A stretch of DNA of 64,000 nucleotides from assembly GCA_963766445.1 (NCBI GenBank), contig CAVXZW010000012.1, positions 186,001 to 250,000 on the forward strand, given 5' to 3'. The notes below the pieces were generated by a model. It was not told the origin of the DNA and did not search any database. It saw nothing but the letters and a program-made list of their open reading frames with translations. Origin of the DNA: JAICYJ01 sp963766445. GTDB lineage: Bacteria; Actinomycetota; Thermoleophilia; Gaiellales; JAICJC01. Positions 1-9,776 of the stretch are shown piece by piece; positions within the stretch are counted from its first letter, which is position 1; the number at the start of each line of letters is the position of its first letter. The position numbers and the translations under genes are program-made.

Positions 1-1019
1 CGTCCTGGTCGTCCAGGCTGAGTGCGGCGAACTCGAGGCCGTCGGCCAGCGCCAGCTGCTCGGCCCGCTCCACCCGGTCGCGGAAGCGCCCCGACGCGGC
101 GCGCAGCGCCAGCTCGGGATCGACACCGGCCAGGCGGGCGACGTTGACACCCGCGAACAGCAGATCGCCCAGCTCGTGCACCACGTGCGCATCCGGCTCG
201 TGCTCGGCCCGCTGCGGCCCGGCCGCGTCGAGCGCGTCGCGCAGCTCCCGCAGCTCCTCGGCCAGATCTCCCCAGGCACCGTCCCAGGCGTGCCAGTCAA
301 ACCCGACCGCAGACGCGCGGCGCTGCACCTTGCGCGCGTGCAGCAGCGCCGGCAGCACCGTGGGAACGTCGTGGAAGATGCCGCTGCGGCCCTCCTGGTC
401 GCTCTTGATCTGCTCCCAGTTGCGGCGCACCTGGCCGGGCGTGTCGGCCACCGTCTCGCCGAACACGTGCGGATGGCGGCGGATCAGCTTGGCCGTGATC
501 GCCCGCGCCGTGGCCGCCCAGTCGCCCTCGTCCTGCTCCGACAGCAGCAGCGCCAGGAAGGCGGTCTGAAACAGCAGGTCGCCGAGCTCGTCCAGCAGCT
601 TCTCCGGGTCGCCCAGCTGCGCGGCCTCGGCCACCTCGTAGGCCTCCTCCAGCGTGTGTGGCACGATCGTCAGCGCCGTCTGCTCCCGGTCCCAGGGGCA
701 GTCGCGGCGCAGCCTGGCGGTCAGGCGCATCAGCGCGATCATGGCGTCGCCCGCCATCAGCGCCGCCAGCGCGTCGCCGTCCGGGCACGGTCGGCACGTC
801 CGGCGCGGCCGCCTGCAGGCGCACGAACCGCTCCCCCGAGGCCGCCGCCACGGGCGCATCGCCGGCCAGCGCCAGCCCCTGCCGGCCCAGCCACCCGGCC
901 AGCGGCTCGTCCGGCTCGACGCGCACCGGCCCGGCCGTCTCCAGCGCCCGGAAGGACGCAAGAGGGATCAGTTCTGGGTCACCAGGGCCAAGCGCAACGA
1001 GGAGCTGCAGCCGGCCCAC
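1..1019 (-). CDS. mazG: MazG family nucleoside triphosphate pyrophosphohydrolase, 3' end outside window, one frameshift
   Basis: House-cleaning NTP pyrophosphohydrolase. Reading leftward from a GTG at 1019, the first ~80 residues are in one frame and the MazG core follows in another, requiring removal of one base near 784 (a C run on the coding strand). The core shows CPWDREQT, then helical acidic motifs EEAYEV and DELGDLLFQ, and a second MazG-like half (ELGDLLFAGVNVARL) close to the window edge. The first ~25 residues (LLVALGPGDPELIPL) resemble the opening strand-loop of tetrapyrrole methylases, the domain fused to MazG in YabN-type proteins, but only ~80 residues remain instead of ~200. The stop codon lies beyond position 1. 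It follows the SurA-like gene on the same strand with only a few bases between. Confidence 0.85.
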
Positions 1020-1023
1020 GCGG

Positions 1024-2096
1024 CTAGGGCGACGTACCGCCGGAGGTGGAAGCGGTCGGTGCCGGCTTGTACGCGGGGGCGTACGTGGTCAGCTTCTTCT
1101 GCGCGGCCAGCAGCGACTGGATCTTCTTCTGCAGCTTCGGCGTCTCCTGCGACTGCTCGAGCTGCGACAGGATCTGGGCCTTCGCGGCGTCGTAGCTCTG
1201 CTGGCTGCCCTTGACGGTGTCACCGTCGGCGCGGATCACGAAGTAGCAGTTGGGCTTGCACTTGCCGGCCAGGTTCGATGCTGCGTACGAGGAGTCGACC
1301 TCGACCGGCGGGCTGATGCCGCCCGTCACCAGCCCGGCGAACACGGCGTTCGCGAAGTTGGTCTCGACCTGGCCCTGCGTGGCGGTCATCGCGCCGCTGG
1401 GGTTGCTGGCGGCGTCGCAGCGAGTACTTCTTGACCTCGGCCGGGAAGCTCGAGCCCTGGATCAGCGCCTTGCGCGCGGCATTCGCATCGGCCTGGTTCT
1501 TGGTCAGGATGTAGTGCACCTTGCGGGTGTCGGCCGTGACGTACTGCGACTTGTGGGCGTTGTAGTAGGCCTGCGCCTGGGCGTCGGTGACCTTGTACTG
1601 CGGACTTCAGCTTGGCGATGATCTTCGTCTGCAGGAGCTGCGGCCGGATCAGCTGCTGCTTCAGGTAGTCCTCGGTGATCGCGTACTTCTTGAGGTAGGC
1701 CTGGTACTTGGCGGTGTCCGTCCCGAACTGGGCCTGGATCGCCTTCTGCAGTCCGGCGTTGACCTCGCTGTCGGACACCGTGACGCCCAGCTCCTTGGCG
1801 ATGTTCTCGACCTGCGCGTTCGTGATCATCCGCTGCAGGATCGGGTCGACCAACTGCGTCTTGTACGCGGCGGTACCGGCCGCGGGGATCTTCTGCTTGG
1901 CCACCTTGGCCGAGTTCACCTGGAAGGTGACCAGCTGGTCGAGCTGCTCCTTGGTGATGTGCGTATCGCCGACCACGGCGACGTCGCCGCTCTCCAGCGA
2001 GGCGCTCGAACTACTGCTACTGCCACCGCCACAGGCCGCGGAAACCGCGACCGCGGCGAGCAGTACAAGGGGAAGAATTATCCGGTAACGACTCAT
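1024..2096 (-). CDS. SurA/PrsA-like peptidyl-prolyl isomerase lipoprotein (two frameshifts)
   Basis: Predicted exported foldase of about 356 residues. The N-terminus is a lipoprotein signal peptide: a hydrophobic stretch then VSAAC-GGG, with Cys about residue 22 as the lipidation site, followed by a serine-rich linker. Next is a SurA_N-like helical region (ITKEQLDQLV, DPILQRMITNAQVE, ITEDYLKQQL) and a parvulin-like segment (VHYILTKNQADANAARKAL), ending in a basic/serine tail. The reading frame must drop one base near 1602 and another near 1421 to join KLKS to QYKVTDAQAQAYYN and KKYS to CDAASNPSGA; the corrected length is a whole number of codons. The parvulin core looks degenerate, so catalytic activity is uncertain. 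ATG at 2096 lies 6 nt after a TAACGT hexamer, suggesting a leaderless start. Confidence 0.82.
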
Positions 2097-2102
2097 AAAA
2101 AC

Positions 2103-2108
2103 ACGTTA
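2103..2108 (-). promoter_or_regulatory. -10-like hexamer TAACGT for the SurA-like gene
   Basis: On the minus strand TAACGT is followed by 6 nt (GTTTTT) and the ATG at 2096, with no Shine-Dalgarno. The TAA of the hexamer is the corrected stop codon of mfd. No clear -35. Leaderless initiation is inference. Confidence 0.5.
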
Positions 2109-5100
2109 CGCCGCTGTCCGGCGGCGCGACTCGATTATAGCAGCGAGCACCTCCAATCCCTCCCGCATATTGGGTCTGCCGTTGGAGTTCGGTTGGAGCT
2201 CGAGCTTGCTGGAGACCTCTCTGCGCGGCCACGCTGTAGATGGCCTGCGGCACCCGCTGCTTCATCTCACGCACCTGCGCCGAGTCCATCCGCAGCGGCG
2301 ACACGGTCAGCTTGGCGCCGCGCACGACGACCACCTCCGCGCCCAGCTCGCCGGCCAGCATTCGCGCCTCGTGGATGCCGAACAGGTTCTCGACGGGATC
2401 GGGCAGCGGGCCGAACCGGTCGACCACCTCGGCGCGCAGCTCGCGCAGATCGGAGACGCTTCCCGCCAGCGCCAGCCGCCGGTGCAGATCGATCTTGACC
2501 GCCTCCAGCGACACGTAGCTGGCCGGCACGTAGGCGTCCACCTGCGCATCCACGCGCACCGGGCGCGGCGGCGGGCCGGTCGCCCCCTGCAGCTCGGCCA
2601 CGGCCTCGGCCAGCAGCTCGCAGTACAGCTCGAACCCGACCGCGGCCACGTGGCCCGACTGCTCGTCGCCGAGCAGGTTCCCGGCCCCGCGCAGCTCCAG
2701 GTCGCGCATCGCGATCCGGTACCCGGAGCCGAGCTCCGTGTAGTCGGCCAGCGTGGACAGCCGGTGCCGAGCCTCCTCGCTGAGCTCGCGCCGGTCCGGG
2801 TAGAACAGGTAGGAGTGCGCCGTCACGTCGCTGCGGCCGACGCGACCGCGGATCTGGTAGAGCTGGGACAGGCCGAGCGTGTCGGCGCGCTCCACCACCA
2901 GCGTGTTGGCCTGGGGGATGTCCAGCCCCGACTCGATGATCGTGGTCGAGACCAGCACGTCGTGATCGCCGCGCAGGAAGGCCAGCATCACCTCCTCCAG
3001 CTGCCGCTCCGGCATCTGGCCGTGGGCGACGCCGACGCGCATCTCCGGCACCCAGGAGCGCACCCGCGCCGCCGCCTCGTCGATCGTCTCGACCCGGTTG
3101 TGCAGGTAGAAGGACTGGCCCTCGCGCGTGTGCTCGCGGCGCAGGGCGGCGGCGATCAGCTCCTCGTCGAACTCGCCAACGTGGGTCTTGATCGGGCGCC
3201 GTCCCCGCGGCGGCGTGGTGATCACCGAGATGTCGCGCAGGCCCGACAGCGACATGTGCAGCGTGCGTGGGATGGGCGTGGCCGACATCGCCAGCACGTC
3301 CACCTCCAGCCGCATCTGCCGCAGCAGCTCCTTCTGGGCGACGCCGAAGCGCTGCTCCTCGTCCACCACCACCAGCCCCAGGTTGCCCGGCACCACGTCA
3401 CGCGAGAGCACGCGATGCGTGCCGATCAGGACGTCCACCTTGCCCTCCCGGAACCGCGCCAGCACCTGCTTCACCTCGGCCGGTGGCCGGAATCGCGAGA
3501 CCGTCTCGACCTCGACCGGGAAGTCACGGAAGCGATCCCGGAAGGTGGCGCCGTGCTGCTGCGCAAGCACCGTCGTGGGCACCAGCACCATCACCTGGCG
3601 GCCGCCGGACACGCACTTCATCGCCGCCCGCACGGCCACCTCGGTCTTGCCGAAGCCGACGTCGCCGCAGACCAGCCGGTCCATCGGCTGCTCGCCCTCC
3701 ATGTCCTCGGTGACCGCGTCGATGGCGCGCTGCTGGTCGTCGGTCTCCTGGTAGGGGAACGCCTCCTCCAGTCGCGCCGTCCACTCGTCGTCACCAGGGA
3801 ACGGCGGCCGGCTGGTCGCCTGGCGCCGTGCGTACAGCGCCAGCAGCTCGCCGGCCAGCTCGCGCACCGCGTTGCGCGCCCGCGCCTTGAGCGTGTTCCA
3901 GGCCTTGCCTCCCAGCTTCGCCAGCGTCGGAGCGGAGCCGTCCGATCCGATGTAACGGCTGACCTTGCCCAGCTGCTCGTGGGGCACGTAGAGACGGTCG
4001 TCGCCGCGGAACTCCAGGTACAGGTAGTCGCGCACGACGCCGCCCACCTCGCGCGTATCGAAGCGGACGAACCGCCCCACGCCGTGGTCGTCGTGCACCA
4101 CATAGTCGCCCGCCCGCAGGTCGCCGAACGCGGCCAGGGCGCGACCCAGCCCGATGGCGCGGCGGGTCGCACGGCGGCGGAACAGCTGGCTCGAGGGCAG
4201 CACCGCCAGCCGCAGCCACGGGATCACGACCCCGCCGCGGATCGTCGCCTGGCAGAACGCCACCCCGGCCTCGTCCGGCCCGGTTGCGCCCGGCTGCGGT
4301 GTCTCCACGTCGATCCGGGTCAGGGCCAGCCGGGTGCGCTCGGCCTCGCCCACGTGCGGGAAGCAGACCAGCACGCGGTAGCCGGCGCGCACCAGCGCGC
4401 GCAGCTCGTTCTCGGCCTCGGCGATGCCGAACGAGGCCAGCGCCGGCGGCTGCGCCTCGAACGAGATCGTCTGCCCCAGCGGCAGCTCCTCGAGCGCGCC
4501 GCTGCGCTCGACCAGCGCCTCGACCTCCTGCGGCCGCACGTAGCCGCGCGACCGCAGCTGCGGGTCGCGCAGACGGTCGGCGGCCTCCTCGCTGTGCTCG
4601 CGGGCGGCCTCCACGACCTGGTCGGGGTTCCAGACCAGCACCTGGGCGAGCCGCTCCAGCTCCGGCGCGAGCGCCACCAGCCCGGCCGGGATCACCGGCT
4701 CGTCCTGCTCGGCGCCCCATTCCTGCTCCAGGTCGCCGGGCTCGGCGGCGGGGTAGACGACCGCGCGGTCGAGCTCGTGCAGCGAGCGCTGGGTGAACGC
4801 CGAGAAGGCCGACAGGCGCTCGATCTCGTCACCGAAGAACTCGGCCCGGATCGGCTCGCGGCCCGTGGTCGGGAACACGTCGATGATCCCGCCCCGCACG
4901 GAGAAGCCGCCACGCTCCTCGACCGTGTCGACGCGCTCGTACCCGGCCGCGGCCAGCAGCTCGACGACCGCGTCGAAGCCCGGCTCGGCGCCGAGGTCGA
5001 GCTCGACCACCGCCGGCCGCCGGGCGACCGGCGCGATCCGCTCCACCAGCGCGTCGGCCGAGACCGCCACCAGCCCACCCTGGGCCAGCGCGTCCAGCGC

Positions 5101-5508
5101 CAGCGCCCGCTCGCCCACCAGGTGCGCGGCAGGCTCGAGGCCACTGCCGTATGCGGCGCCGCGCGACGGCAGGTAGGCGACCGCGGCTCCCGGCAGGTAC
5201 GGCGCCGCCGACTCGGCCAGCGCGTGTGCGGCCTCGTCGTCGTCGACCACCACCACCAGGCCGCGCGGGGCCAGCTGCTCGCGGGTTCGCCACAGCGCCG
5301 CCACCAGCAGCGGCAGCATCGGCGGCGAGACGCGGGCGCGGGGCACGCCTGCGGCCGCGATCCGCGCGAACGAGGCGATGTCGTCGCTCTCCAGCAGGTA
5401 GGGCAGAGCCAGCTCCGCGCCGGCGAGTGCGGAGGCGATCTCGGGTGGTCGGTCGAGCGGGTCGGTGCGGTCCACGGCCGTCTCTGATGGTAGTCTGGCG
5501 AGCGTCAT
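2106..5508 (-). CDS. mfd: Transcription-repair coupling factor Mfd (frameshift near the 3' end)
   Basis: ATP-dependent translocase that dislodges stalled RNA polymerase and recruits UvrA; about 1133 residues after correction. Visible parts: a UvrB-like N-terminal module (GGIIDVFPTTGREPIRAEFFGDEIE), a CarD-like RNAP-interaction domain (GDYVVHDDHGVGRF, about residue 468), helicase motif I GDVGFGKTE (~614), the DEEQ box (~714), SATPIPRTL, and the RecG-like TRG region with GRVGRSDVTAHSYLFY. The frame as read would run on into the SurA-like gene. Removing one base near 2222 instead gives a natural C-terminus (VSSKLELQPN through EVLAAIIESRRRTAA) and a TAA at 2106. ATG 5508 is preferred; a GTG at 5523 adds five residues. 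Confidence 0.95.
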
Positions 5509-5518
5509 CGTCCGGAGG
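5491..5518 (+). promoter_or_regulatory. Promoter and Shine-Dalgarno for the small membrane gene
   Basis: TAGTCT (5491-5496) is a -10 candidate. GGAGG (5514-5518) sits 7 nt before the TTG start at 5526, the clearest Shine-Dalgarno in this stretch, and it decides the unusual TTG start. It lies inside the mfd 5' end on the other strand. Confidence 0.5.
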
Positions 5519-5525
5519 TTCACCG

Positions 5526-5745
5526 TTGCGCCGTCGCTACCTCGCCCCGCTGATCGCCCTGGTGCTGCCGCTGCTGCTGCCGGCCGTCACCTGGGCCGCC
5601 GACCACGTCTGGCACCGAGAAGCCGGCCGGTCATGACTGGACGCTCGACGGCATCTTCGTGGTCGCGCTCGGCATCCCGCTGATCCTGACCATCCTGACG
5701 CTCGTCGACATCGCGGTGGGCAAGCACACCAGCAAGCACGACTAG
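5526..5745 (+). CDS. Small two-helix membrane protein (frameshift)
   Basis: I do not recognise a family. Starting at TTG 5526 behind GGAGG, the product begins LRRRYLAPLIALVLPLLLPAV, a signal or membrane helix. After removing one base near 5610 it continues GTEKPAGHDWTLDGIF into a second helix (VALGIPLILTILTLVDIAV) and ends KHTSKHD: 72 residues. The stop TAG overlaps the GTG start of the M20 peptidase by one base, so the two genes are probably translated together. It is divergent from mfd. The helix prediction is by eye. Confidence 0.6.
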
Positions 5746-7049
5746 TGCCGCTCCAGCTAGACGAGCTGTTCGACCTGCTCCGCATCGAGTCGATCTCGAG
5801 CGACGGAAAGCACGCGCCCGAGCTGCGGCAGGCGGCCGACTGGGTGGCGGCGATGGTCGGCGGCGGCACCGTCGTCGAGGGCTACGGCAACCCGCTGGTC
5901 GACGCGCTGATCCCGGCCTCAGTCGCGGATGCGCCGACAGTGGTGGCCTACGGGCACTACGACGTGCAGGCGCCCGGCGACCCGGCGCTGTGGACGTCCC
6001 CGGCGTTCGACCCGCAGGTGCGCGACGGCTGGCTGTACGCACGCGGCGCGTCCGACGACAAGGGCAACTACTGGGCGCTGCTGCGGGCGGCGCTCGACCT
6101 GGCCGAGAGCGGGAGCCTGGGCGTGAACGTACGGGTGATCGCCGACGGCGAGGAGGAGATCGGCGGCCACTCGGTGATCGACTACCTGGCCACGCTCGAC
6201 GACGACTTCGGCGCAGCTGTGATCTTCGACGGGGCGATGGCCAGCGGCGAGGTGCCGGCGGTGACCACCGCCCTGCGCGGGCTGGTCGGATTTCAGGTGC
6301 GGCTGGTCACCAACCACAAGGAGCTCCACTCCGGTCTCTACGGCGGCGCCGCCGCGAACCCGGTGCACGACCTGGTGGCGGTGCTGGCGAGCGTCGCCGG
6401 CCATGACCAGGACTTCTCCGTGGGCATCGCGCCTGTCACGGACGCGGAGCGCGCGGGCTGGGCCTCGCTGCCGTCGGGCGCAGAGCTGATGCAGGCCGCG
6501 GGCGCCACGCCGGCCGACGACCGCGCCGAGGCCGACTTCTACCGCCGAACCTGGGAGGGGCCGTCGCTGACGGTGCACTCGATCGGCTGCGGCGATCCGC
6601 GCATGCACAAGACCAGCATCGGCACCGACGCGCTGGCGTCGCTGTCGCTGCGGGTGGCGCCCGGGCAGGACCCGGCGGCCCTGCATGAGCAGCTCGAGAC
6701 GCGGCTGCGCTCGGCCTGCCCGGCGCACGCGACGATCGAGCTGGACGCCTGGCCGGCGAGCAGCCCGGCGTACGTCTCGCCGGACGACCCCGTGATCGCC
6801 AGCGGCTTTGCCGCGATCGAGCGGGCCACCGGCACGCGCCCGCTGGCGATGCGCAGCGGCGGCTCGATCCCGGTGATGGCCGCGCTGGTATCGCGGGGCA
6901 CGCCGACGATCCTGTCCGGCTTCGCGACATCCGACGACGACATCCACTCACCGAACGAGAAGATGCGGGTGCGGAACCTGGAATGGGCGTTCGCAGCGGG
7001 GCGCGAGATCTTCCTGGGGTTGGAGTCGGCGCTGCGCGACCGCGGGTAG
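5745..7049 (+). CDS. M20 family metallopeptidase (dipeptidase-like)
   Basis: Zinc peptidase of 434 residues, intact. Metal and catalytic motifs of the M20 family are in order: YGHYDVQAPGD (first His-x-Asp, about residue 70), GASDDKGNYWA (bridging Asp), ADGEEEIGG (catalytic Glu pair), ELHSGLYGG (dimerisation-domain His loop), RSGGSIPVMAALV and a C-terminal DDDIHSPNEKM (last metal His). Lacking a signal peptide, it is probably cytoplasmic and cleaves small peptides or acyl-amino acids; substrate cannot be told. Start GTG 5745 overlaps the preceding stop. Confidence 0.92.
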   Translation: MPLQLDELFDLLRIESISSDGKHAPELRQAADWVAAMVGGGTVVEGYGNPLVDALIPASVADAPTVVAYGHYDVQAPGDPALWTSPAFDPQVRDGWLYARGASDDKGNYWALLRAALDLAESGSLGVNVRVIADGEEEIGGHSVIDYLATLDDDFGAAVIFDGAMASGEVPAVTTALRGLVGFQVRLVTNHKELHSGLYGGAAANPVHDLVAVLASVAGHDQDFSVGIAPVTDAERAGWASLPSGAELMQAAGATPADDRAEADFYRRTWEGPSLTVHSIGCGDPRMHKTSIGTDALASLSLRVAPGQDPAALHEQLETRLRSACPAHATIELDAWPASSPAYVSPDDPVIASGFAAIERATGTRPLAMRSGGSIPVMAALVSRGTPTILSGFATSDDDIHSPNEKMRVRNLEWAFAAGREIFLGLESALRDRG

Positions 7050-7090
7050 GGAGTGGACGCCGTCCGTCGAAGGGGTTACGCTTGCGCGCG

Positions 7091-7328
7091 ATGCGAATGA
7101 CCTCGCGCGGAATGAGCGAATACCAGGTGCGCACGCGGCTGTACGAGCCGCCGGAGATGGTGCGCCGCCTGGAGGCAAAGCTGGCCTGCTGGAGGATCTC
7201 CAGCGCGCCACGCATGCGCGGCGAGGATCTGCGCCGCGCGTTCGAGCAGCGGCTGGACAATCGCGCGGACGTCGTCGAGGCGCCGACGGACGTCGTCGAG
7301 GCCGAGCGCGGTCCGCATCGTGGCGTAG
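7091..7328 (+). other. Possible small gene, strand uncertain
   Basis: Between the M20 peptidase and pth there are 293 bases. On the plus strand ATG 7091 opens a GC3-rich frame (MSEYQVRTRLYEPPEM from an internal ATG 7112) reaching TAG 7326-7328 if one base near 7317 is removed, about 78 residues. On the minus strand a frame from 7318 (MRTALGLDDVRRRLDDV) is also codon-like but needs a frameshift. Neither has a Shine-Dalgarno or a recognisable domain. I cannot decide which, if either, is expressed. Confidence 0.3.
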
Positions 7329-7342
7329 CGCGGGCGCCGCGG

Positions 7343-7948
7343 CTACGCCGTCGGGCTGCCGTTCCACGTGCGCATGGCCACGTCCACGCCGTCCCGCAGC
7401 ACCGACAGCGCGCAGTCGGCGCCGTCGCGCACCAGGCGGTCGACATCGGTGCCCGGTGGGAACGGCTGCAGCACCCAGTCGGCCACCGGCCTGCGGTCGC
7501 CCCGCTCCGGCCGGCCGATACCGATCCGGACGCGCAGGAAGTCCTGTGTGCCGATTGCTTCGGCCAGCGAGCGCAGGCCATTGTGCCCGGCCAGCCCGCC
7601 GCCCTGCTTCGCGCGCACGTCACCCAGCTCCAGGTCGAGCTCGTCGTGGACGACGACCAGCCGTTCCGGCGGCAGCTTGTAGAACCGCAGCGCCGGCGCC
7701 ACCGAACGGCCCGACTCGTTCATGAACGTCTCCGGCACCAGCAGTGCCAGCCGCTCGTCCCGGTCGCGCAGCTCGCTGACCCGTCCGTTCCAGCGCGAGC
7801 GCCAGCTCCCGCCCAGCTCGTCGGCGATCAACTCGACCGCGCGCCGGCCCAGGTTGTGGCGCGTGTCCTGGTAGCGCGGCCCGGGATTGCCGAGACCGAC
7901 CACCAGGTGGGAGAGCGACGGCTCGCGCGATCGGCGAAACAGGCTCAC
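7343..7948 (-). CDS. pth: Peptidyl-tRNA hydrolase
   Basis: Releases tRNA from peptidyl-tRNA dropped by ribosomes. Intact, 201 residues. Family motifs: LVVGLGNPGPRYQDTRHNLG (catalytic His), PETFMNESG, VVHDELDLELG (catalytic Asp) and GGLAGHNGLRS. About 13 extra residues (MSLFRRSREPSLS) precede the usual start. The gene lies 6 nt downstream of rplY, the common rplY-pth pairing, and is the last gene of the glmU-prs-rplY-pth run. Confidence 0.95.
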   Translation of the reverse strand: MSLFRRSREPSLSHLVVGLGNPGPRYQDTRHNLGRRAVELIADELGGSWRSRWNGRVSELRDRDERLALLVPETFMNESGRSVAPALRFYKLPPERLVVVHDELDLELGDVRAKQGGGLAGHNGLRSLAEAIGTQDFLRVRIGIGRPERGDRRPVADWVLQPFPPGTDVDRLVRDGADCALSVLRDGVDVAMRTWNGSPTA

Positions 7949-7954
7949 CCGACG

Positions 7955-8659
7955 CTACTCGTCGCCTGCGGGTGCCTCCGCCGGAGTCTCGCCGTCCGCG
8001 GCCTCGCCCTCGCCGGCCTCCTCGCCCTCGGCGCCCTCCTCGCCCTCGACGCCCTCCTCGCCCTCCTCCGGCTCGAGCTCCTCCTCGGCGATGGGGGCGG
8101 TGACCGTGGCCAGCACGGTGCTCTCGGGGTCGTCCAGGAAGGTCACGCCCTCGAGGCCGTCGACCTCGACCAGGCGCAGGGAGCCGCCGATCTCGAGCTC
8201 GCTGACGTCCACCACGATCTGCTCCGGGATGGCGGTCGGCAGCACCGAGATGTTCAGCTCATGGGTGGGTTGGCTGAGCACGCCGCCCATCTCGACGCCG
8301 TGCGGAATGCCCTCGATGTGGACGCGCACGACGGTGTTGATCGGCTGGTCGAGCCGCACCTCGTGGAAGTCGATGTGGATCACGCGGTCGCGGACCGGGT
8401 CGAGCTGCATGTCCTTGATCACGACGGGGTGCGTCTTACCGGCTCCGTCAATGGTGAGGTCGATGATGGCGTGGGTGCCGCCTGAGCCGGAAACGGCCGT
8501 GCGCAGGTCGCGAGCGCCGACGACGATCGCCTGCGAGCCCTCGCTGCCGCTCCGCGACGTGTAGAGGACGCCGGGGATGTCGCCCGCGGCGCGCATCGCC
8601 CGCGCAAGCTTTCCGCCGCGCTCTTCCCGCAGGCGCACCTGTAGTTTCACATCAGCCAT
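7955..8659 (-). CDS. rplY: 50S ribosomal protein bL25, CTC (long) form
   Basis: 5S rRNA-binding ribosomal protein, 234 residues. The N-terminal L25 domain (KLQVRLREERGGKLARAMRAAGDIPGVLY) is followed by the beta-rich CTC domain (HIDFHEVRLDQPINTVVRVHIEG, DVSELEIGGSLRL) and a ~45-residue Glu/Gly/Ala tail, typical of the long form in actinobacteria. ATG 8659 is chosen because GGGAGCG lies just upstream and the product begins at the domain; an upstream in-frame extension looks non-coding. prs ends 34 nt upstream. Confidence 0.95.
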   Translation of the reverse strand: MADVKLQVRLREERGGKLARAMRAAGDIPGVLYTSRSGSEGSQAIVVGARDLRTAVSGSGGTHAIIDLTIDGAGKTHPVVIKDMQLDPVRDRVIHIDFHEVRLDQPINTVVRVHIEGIPHGVEMGGVLSQPTHELNISVLPTAIPEQIVVDVSELEIGGSLRLVEVDGLEGVTFLDDPESTVLATVTAPIAEEELEPEEGEEGVEGEEGAEGEEAGEGEAADGETPAEAPAGDE

Positions 8660-8693
8660 CGATCGCTCCCGAATACCGTGACGAGCCGGGCGC

Positions 8694-9776
8694 CTAGAAC
8701 AGCTGGTTTCCGCCGTGGAACAGGCCCGACACCGAGTCGTCGTTGAAGACGTTGGAGATGGTATCAGCCAGAATCGGCGCAACCGACAGCACCCGCACCT
8801 TGTCGGGCCGCTCGACGGCGTTCGTGGGGATCGTGTCGGTCACGACCACCTGCTTGAAGACGGATGCCTCCAGGGTCTCGAGCGCCCGCCCGGAGAAGAC
8901 CGCGTGGGTGGCGCAGGCATAGACCTCGGTGGCGCCGTGCTCGATCAGCGCCTCGCCGCCGGCGCAGAGCGTGCCGGCCGTATCGATGATGTCGTCTATC
9001 ACGACGCAGACCTTGTCGCGCACGCGGCCGATCACGTTGGTCACCTCGGCCACCTGCTGCTCGGGGCGCTCCTTGGTGATCAGCGCGAAGCCGGAGCCCA
9101 GCATCTCGGAGAACTTCTTGGCCAGCTTGGCGCGGCCGGCGTCGCCGGAGACGACCACGATGTCGTCGGGCGGGACGTCGCCCACCACCAGCTTGAAGTG
9201 GTCGGCCAGCAGCGGCACCGAGGTCATGTGGTCGACCGGGATCTTGAAGAAGCCCTGCAGCTGGCCCGCATGCAGGTCCATGGTCAGCACCCGGTCGGCC
9301 CCCGCGGCCTCGATCATGTCGGCCACGAGCTTCGACGTGATCGGCTCGCGCGGCGCGCTCTTCTTGTCCTGCCGCGAGTAGGGGTACCAGGGCATCACGG
9401 CCGTGATCCGCTTGGCCGATGCCAGGCGGGCCGCGTTGATCATGATCAGGAGCTCCATCAGCGAGTCGTTGGTCGGCGACGAGCAGGACTGCACGATGAA
9501 CATGTCGGCGCCGCGGATCGACTCCTCGTAGCGCACGTAGACCTCGCCGTTGGTGAAGGTCTTGAGCGTGGCCCGGCCCAGCTCGATGCCGAGGTGCTCT
9601 GCGATCTTCGCGCCCAGCTCCGGGTTGGAGCGCCCGCTGAACAGCATCAGCCGCTTGTGCGGCGCCCGCTCCATCCAGGTCGGGTGCGGGGAGTCGCTCA
9701 CCGCCGGAGTGCTGCCCGGAACGGTGGCGAACAGCGGTATCGGCGACTCAACGCTGACGGCGCTTTCGGCGTCCAT
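8694..9776 (-). CDS. prs: Ribose-phosphate pyrophosphokinase
   Basis: Makes PRPP from ribose 5-phosphate and ATP, feeding purine, pyrimidine, His and Trp synthesis. Family motifs: MLFSGRSNPELG, FTNGEVYVRYEESIRG, PYSRQDKK (flexible loop), DLHAGQLQGFF, and the PRPP-binding site VCVVIDDIIDTAGTL. ATG 9776 has a short AAGG just before it and gives a 43-residue N-terminal extension overlapping the glmU end by 29 nt; ATG 9674 (MERAPHKRLMLF) gives the usual family length and may be the true start. Coupled with glmU, as in many Gram-positive bacteria. Confidence 0.93.
   Translation of the reverse strand: MDAESAVSVESPIPLFATVPGSTPAVSDSPHPTWMERAPHKRLMLFSGRSNPELGAKIAEHLGIELGRATLKTFTNGEVYVRYEESIRGADMFIVQSCSSPTNDSLMELLIMINAARLASAKRITAVMPWYPYSRQDKKSAPREPITSKLVADMIEAAGADRVLTMDLHAGQLQGFFKIPVDHMTSVPLLADHFKLVVGDVPPDDIVVVSGDAGRAKLAKKFSEMLGSGFALITKERPEQQVAEVTNVIGRVRDKVCVVIDDIIDTAGTLCAGGEALIEHGATEVYACATHAVFSGRALETLEASVFKQVVVTDTIPTNAVERPDKVRVLSVAPILADTISNVFNDDSVSGLFHGGNQLF

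Noticed and set aside
2170..5487. 1105-codon open frame on the plus strand opposite mfd
   Set aside because: Antisense shadow of a GC3-rich gene: composition is His/Arg/Gln/Leu-rich with no family motif.
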